Shown: positions 63,188 to 64,000 of the stretch, piece by piece
Position numbering within the stretch: the stretch's first letter is position 1
Layout: the number at the start of each line of letters is the position of its first letter
Translations under genes and position numbers: made by a program
The notes under the pieces: generated by a model
What the model saw: the letters and a program-made list of their open reading frames with translations, nothing else
Databases searched by the model: none
Told to the model about the DNA's origin: nothing
Assembly (NCBI RefSeq): GCF_002803845.1
Contig: NZ_CP024985.1
Span: 620,001-684,000 of the forward strand
From: Streptomyces lavendulae subsp. lavendulae
Lineage (GTDB): Bacteria; Actinomycetota; Actinomycetes; Streptomycetales; Streptomycetaceae
Direction of reading: 5' to 3'
Length of the DNA stretch: 64,000 nucleotides

Positions 63188-64000
63188 TCAGCCGTCCGGC
63201 GGGGCCGGGTTGCGCAGCGGGGGCCGGGACCAGGGTGCGTCGTCGGCGCCGCCGGACTCCGGCCGCAGCCCCAGCTCCCGGAGCTGGTTGACGGCCATCA
63301 TGGCGGTGAACATGGCGTTCGGGTTGGCGCCGCCGACGCCGAGTTCGGTGGCGCTGCGCGCGTACCCGGCGGTGAACGCCCCGGGCCGGGCCCGCCCGCT
63401 CTCCCCGGTCAGCCCGAGGGCGGCCTCCTGGAGCGCGGTGGCCTGCTCCAGGAGCCCGTCCAGGAAGGACACCGCCTCGGCGCCCCGGCGCACGGTGAAG
63501 GTGTGCCCGTCGGTGAGGAGTGCGGCCTGCCCCTCCTCGAAGAGGCGGGCGGCCTGGCCGAGCACGGTCTGGATCTTGAGCTGGTCGGCGTCGGCCATCG
63601 CACCGCAGGCTCCGTTGCCCTCGTCGGACAGGTGCAGGACACCGCAGTCCCTCAGGTGCACGACCACGTGTCCGGCGCAGTGACCCTGGCTGCGCAGCAC
63701 GCGCACCGCGCCGTCGGCGAAGGTCCAGCCGGTGAACCGGAGCGAGCCGATGCGGATCCGTTCCAGCGGCAGTTCCTCGTAGGTCCGGGTCGTCGCGCCG
63801 AAGGGCCGCAACGGCCGGAAGATCGAGATCAGCCCCTCGGCGGCCCGCGCGGGCGGCGGGCCCTGCGCCGGCCCGGGGATGCGCTCGAAGGCCCGCACCC
63901 AGTACCCCACCGGGTCCCGCATCTGGTCGAGGTCCCGGGCGGGCACGAAGTGCTCGACCGGTACGCCCAGCTCGTCGGCCAGATCGTTGTTGCCGATGTG
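63188..64000 (-). CDS. Metallo-beta-lactamase-fold hydrolase (5' end beyond the window)
   Basis: C-terminal 270 residues; the open frame continues to the edge (HIGNNDLADELGVPVEHFVPA at the border). The stretch VLRSQGHCAGHVVVHLRDCGVLHLSDEG matches the third-metal-ligand region of MBL-fold hydrolases (HxxGH then a metal-binding Asp). The HxHxDH motif would lie outside the window. C-terminal helices (FLDGLLEQATALQEAALGL) have no recognised function. Substrate unknown. Confidence 0.82.
   Translation of the reverse strand, partial: HIGNNDLADELGVPVEHFVPARDLDQMRDPVGYWVRAFERIPGPAQGPPPARAAEGLISIFRPLRPFGATTRTYEELPLERIRIGSLRFTGWTFADGAVRVLRSQGHCAGHVVVHLRDCGVLHLSDEGNGACGAMADADQLKIQTVLGQAARLFEEGQAALLTDGHTFTVRRGAEAVSFLDGLLEQATALQEAALGLTGESGRARPGAFTAGYARSATELGVGGANPNAMFTAMMAVNQLRELGLRPESGGADDAPWSRPPLRNPAPPDG

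Overview
The window looks like the chromosome of a Streptomyces-type actinomycete. GC is very high throughout with strong third-position bias, GTG starts are common, and the gene families (giant modular PKS, LAL regulators, TetR/MerR/AraC regulators, Sec/Tat-exported proteins) are typical of the genus. It contains the start of a type I polyketide gene cluster (about 1-39,700, running off the left edge) followed by ordinary accessory chromosome (about 40,000-64,000).

Polyketide region, all on the minus strand and read right to left. Three large LAL-type LuxR regulators (38,837 to 30,103) are followed by a cytochrome P450 overlapping a 3Fe-4S ferredoxin, a Tat-exported cholesterol oxidase, a 7.8-kilo-residue PKS (loading module plus four extension modules), and the 5' part of the next PKS gene (module 5). 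The loading module has an AT and ACP behind a decayed, catalytically dead KS. Its AT carries Trp where malonyl-binding Arg normally sits, so a monocarboxylic acyl-CoA starter is predicted. Module 1 adds methylmalonate and keeps a hydroxyl. Modules 2-4 each add malonate and carry DH and KR. Module 5 (KS, malonyl AT, start of DH) continues the pattern. The predicted chain start is starter-CH(OH)-CH(CH3)- followed by three, probably four or more, conjugated double bonds. With the cholesterol oxidase, P450/ferredoxin pair and LAL trio this points to a polyene macrolide of the pimaricin/filipin/rimocidin/nystatin kind. Which polyene cannot be told from this window. A frameshifted and truncated phosphopantetheinyl transferase remnant marks the probable right border. 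TTA codons in one LAL regulator and in the PKS suggest dependence on the bldA leucyl-tRNA.

Border to 46,000. A 557-base gene-free stretch holds tandem 10-base palindromes resembling an operator array. They lead into a ribbon-helix-helix (HicB-like) regulator, a DUF4097 protein and a DrrAB-type ABC exporter. A MerR regulator is divergent from a YhgE/Pip-type membrane protein across an elaborate palindrome, and a very strong stem-loop terminator follows.

46,000-51,700 holds a ComB-like protein, a leucine-rich-repeat protein with a small membrane protein, a TetR/SDR pair, a GlxA-type AraC regulator divergent from a cupin, and a small uncertain ORF.

51,685-58,969 is a minus-strand glycine-betaine operon: betaine-aldehyde dehydrogenase, choline-dehydrogenase-type GMC flavoprotein, ABC ATPase, double-domain permease and substrate-binding lipoprotein. 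It could both make and import betaine for osmoprotection.

59,228-64,000 holds a TetR regulator divergent from an SDR with a perfect 22-base palindrome between them, an ArsR-like regulator divergent from a 14-TM MFS exporter, and the C-terminal part of a metallo-beta-lactamase-fold protein cut by the right edge.
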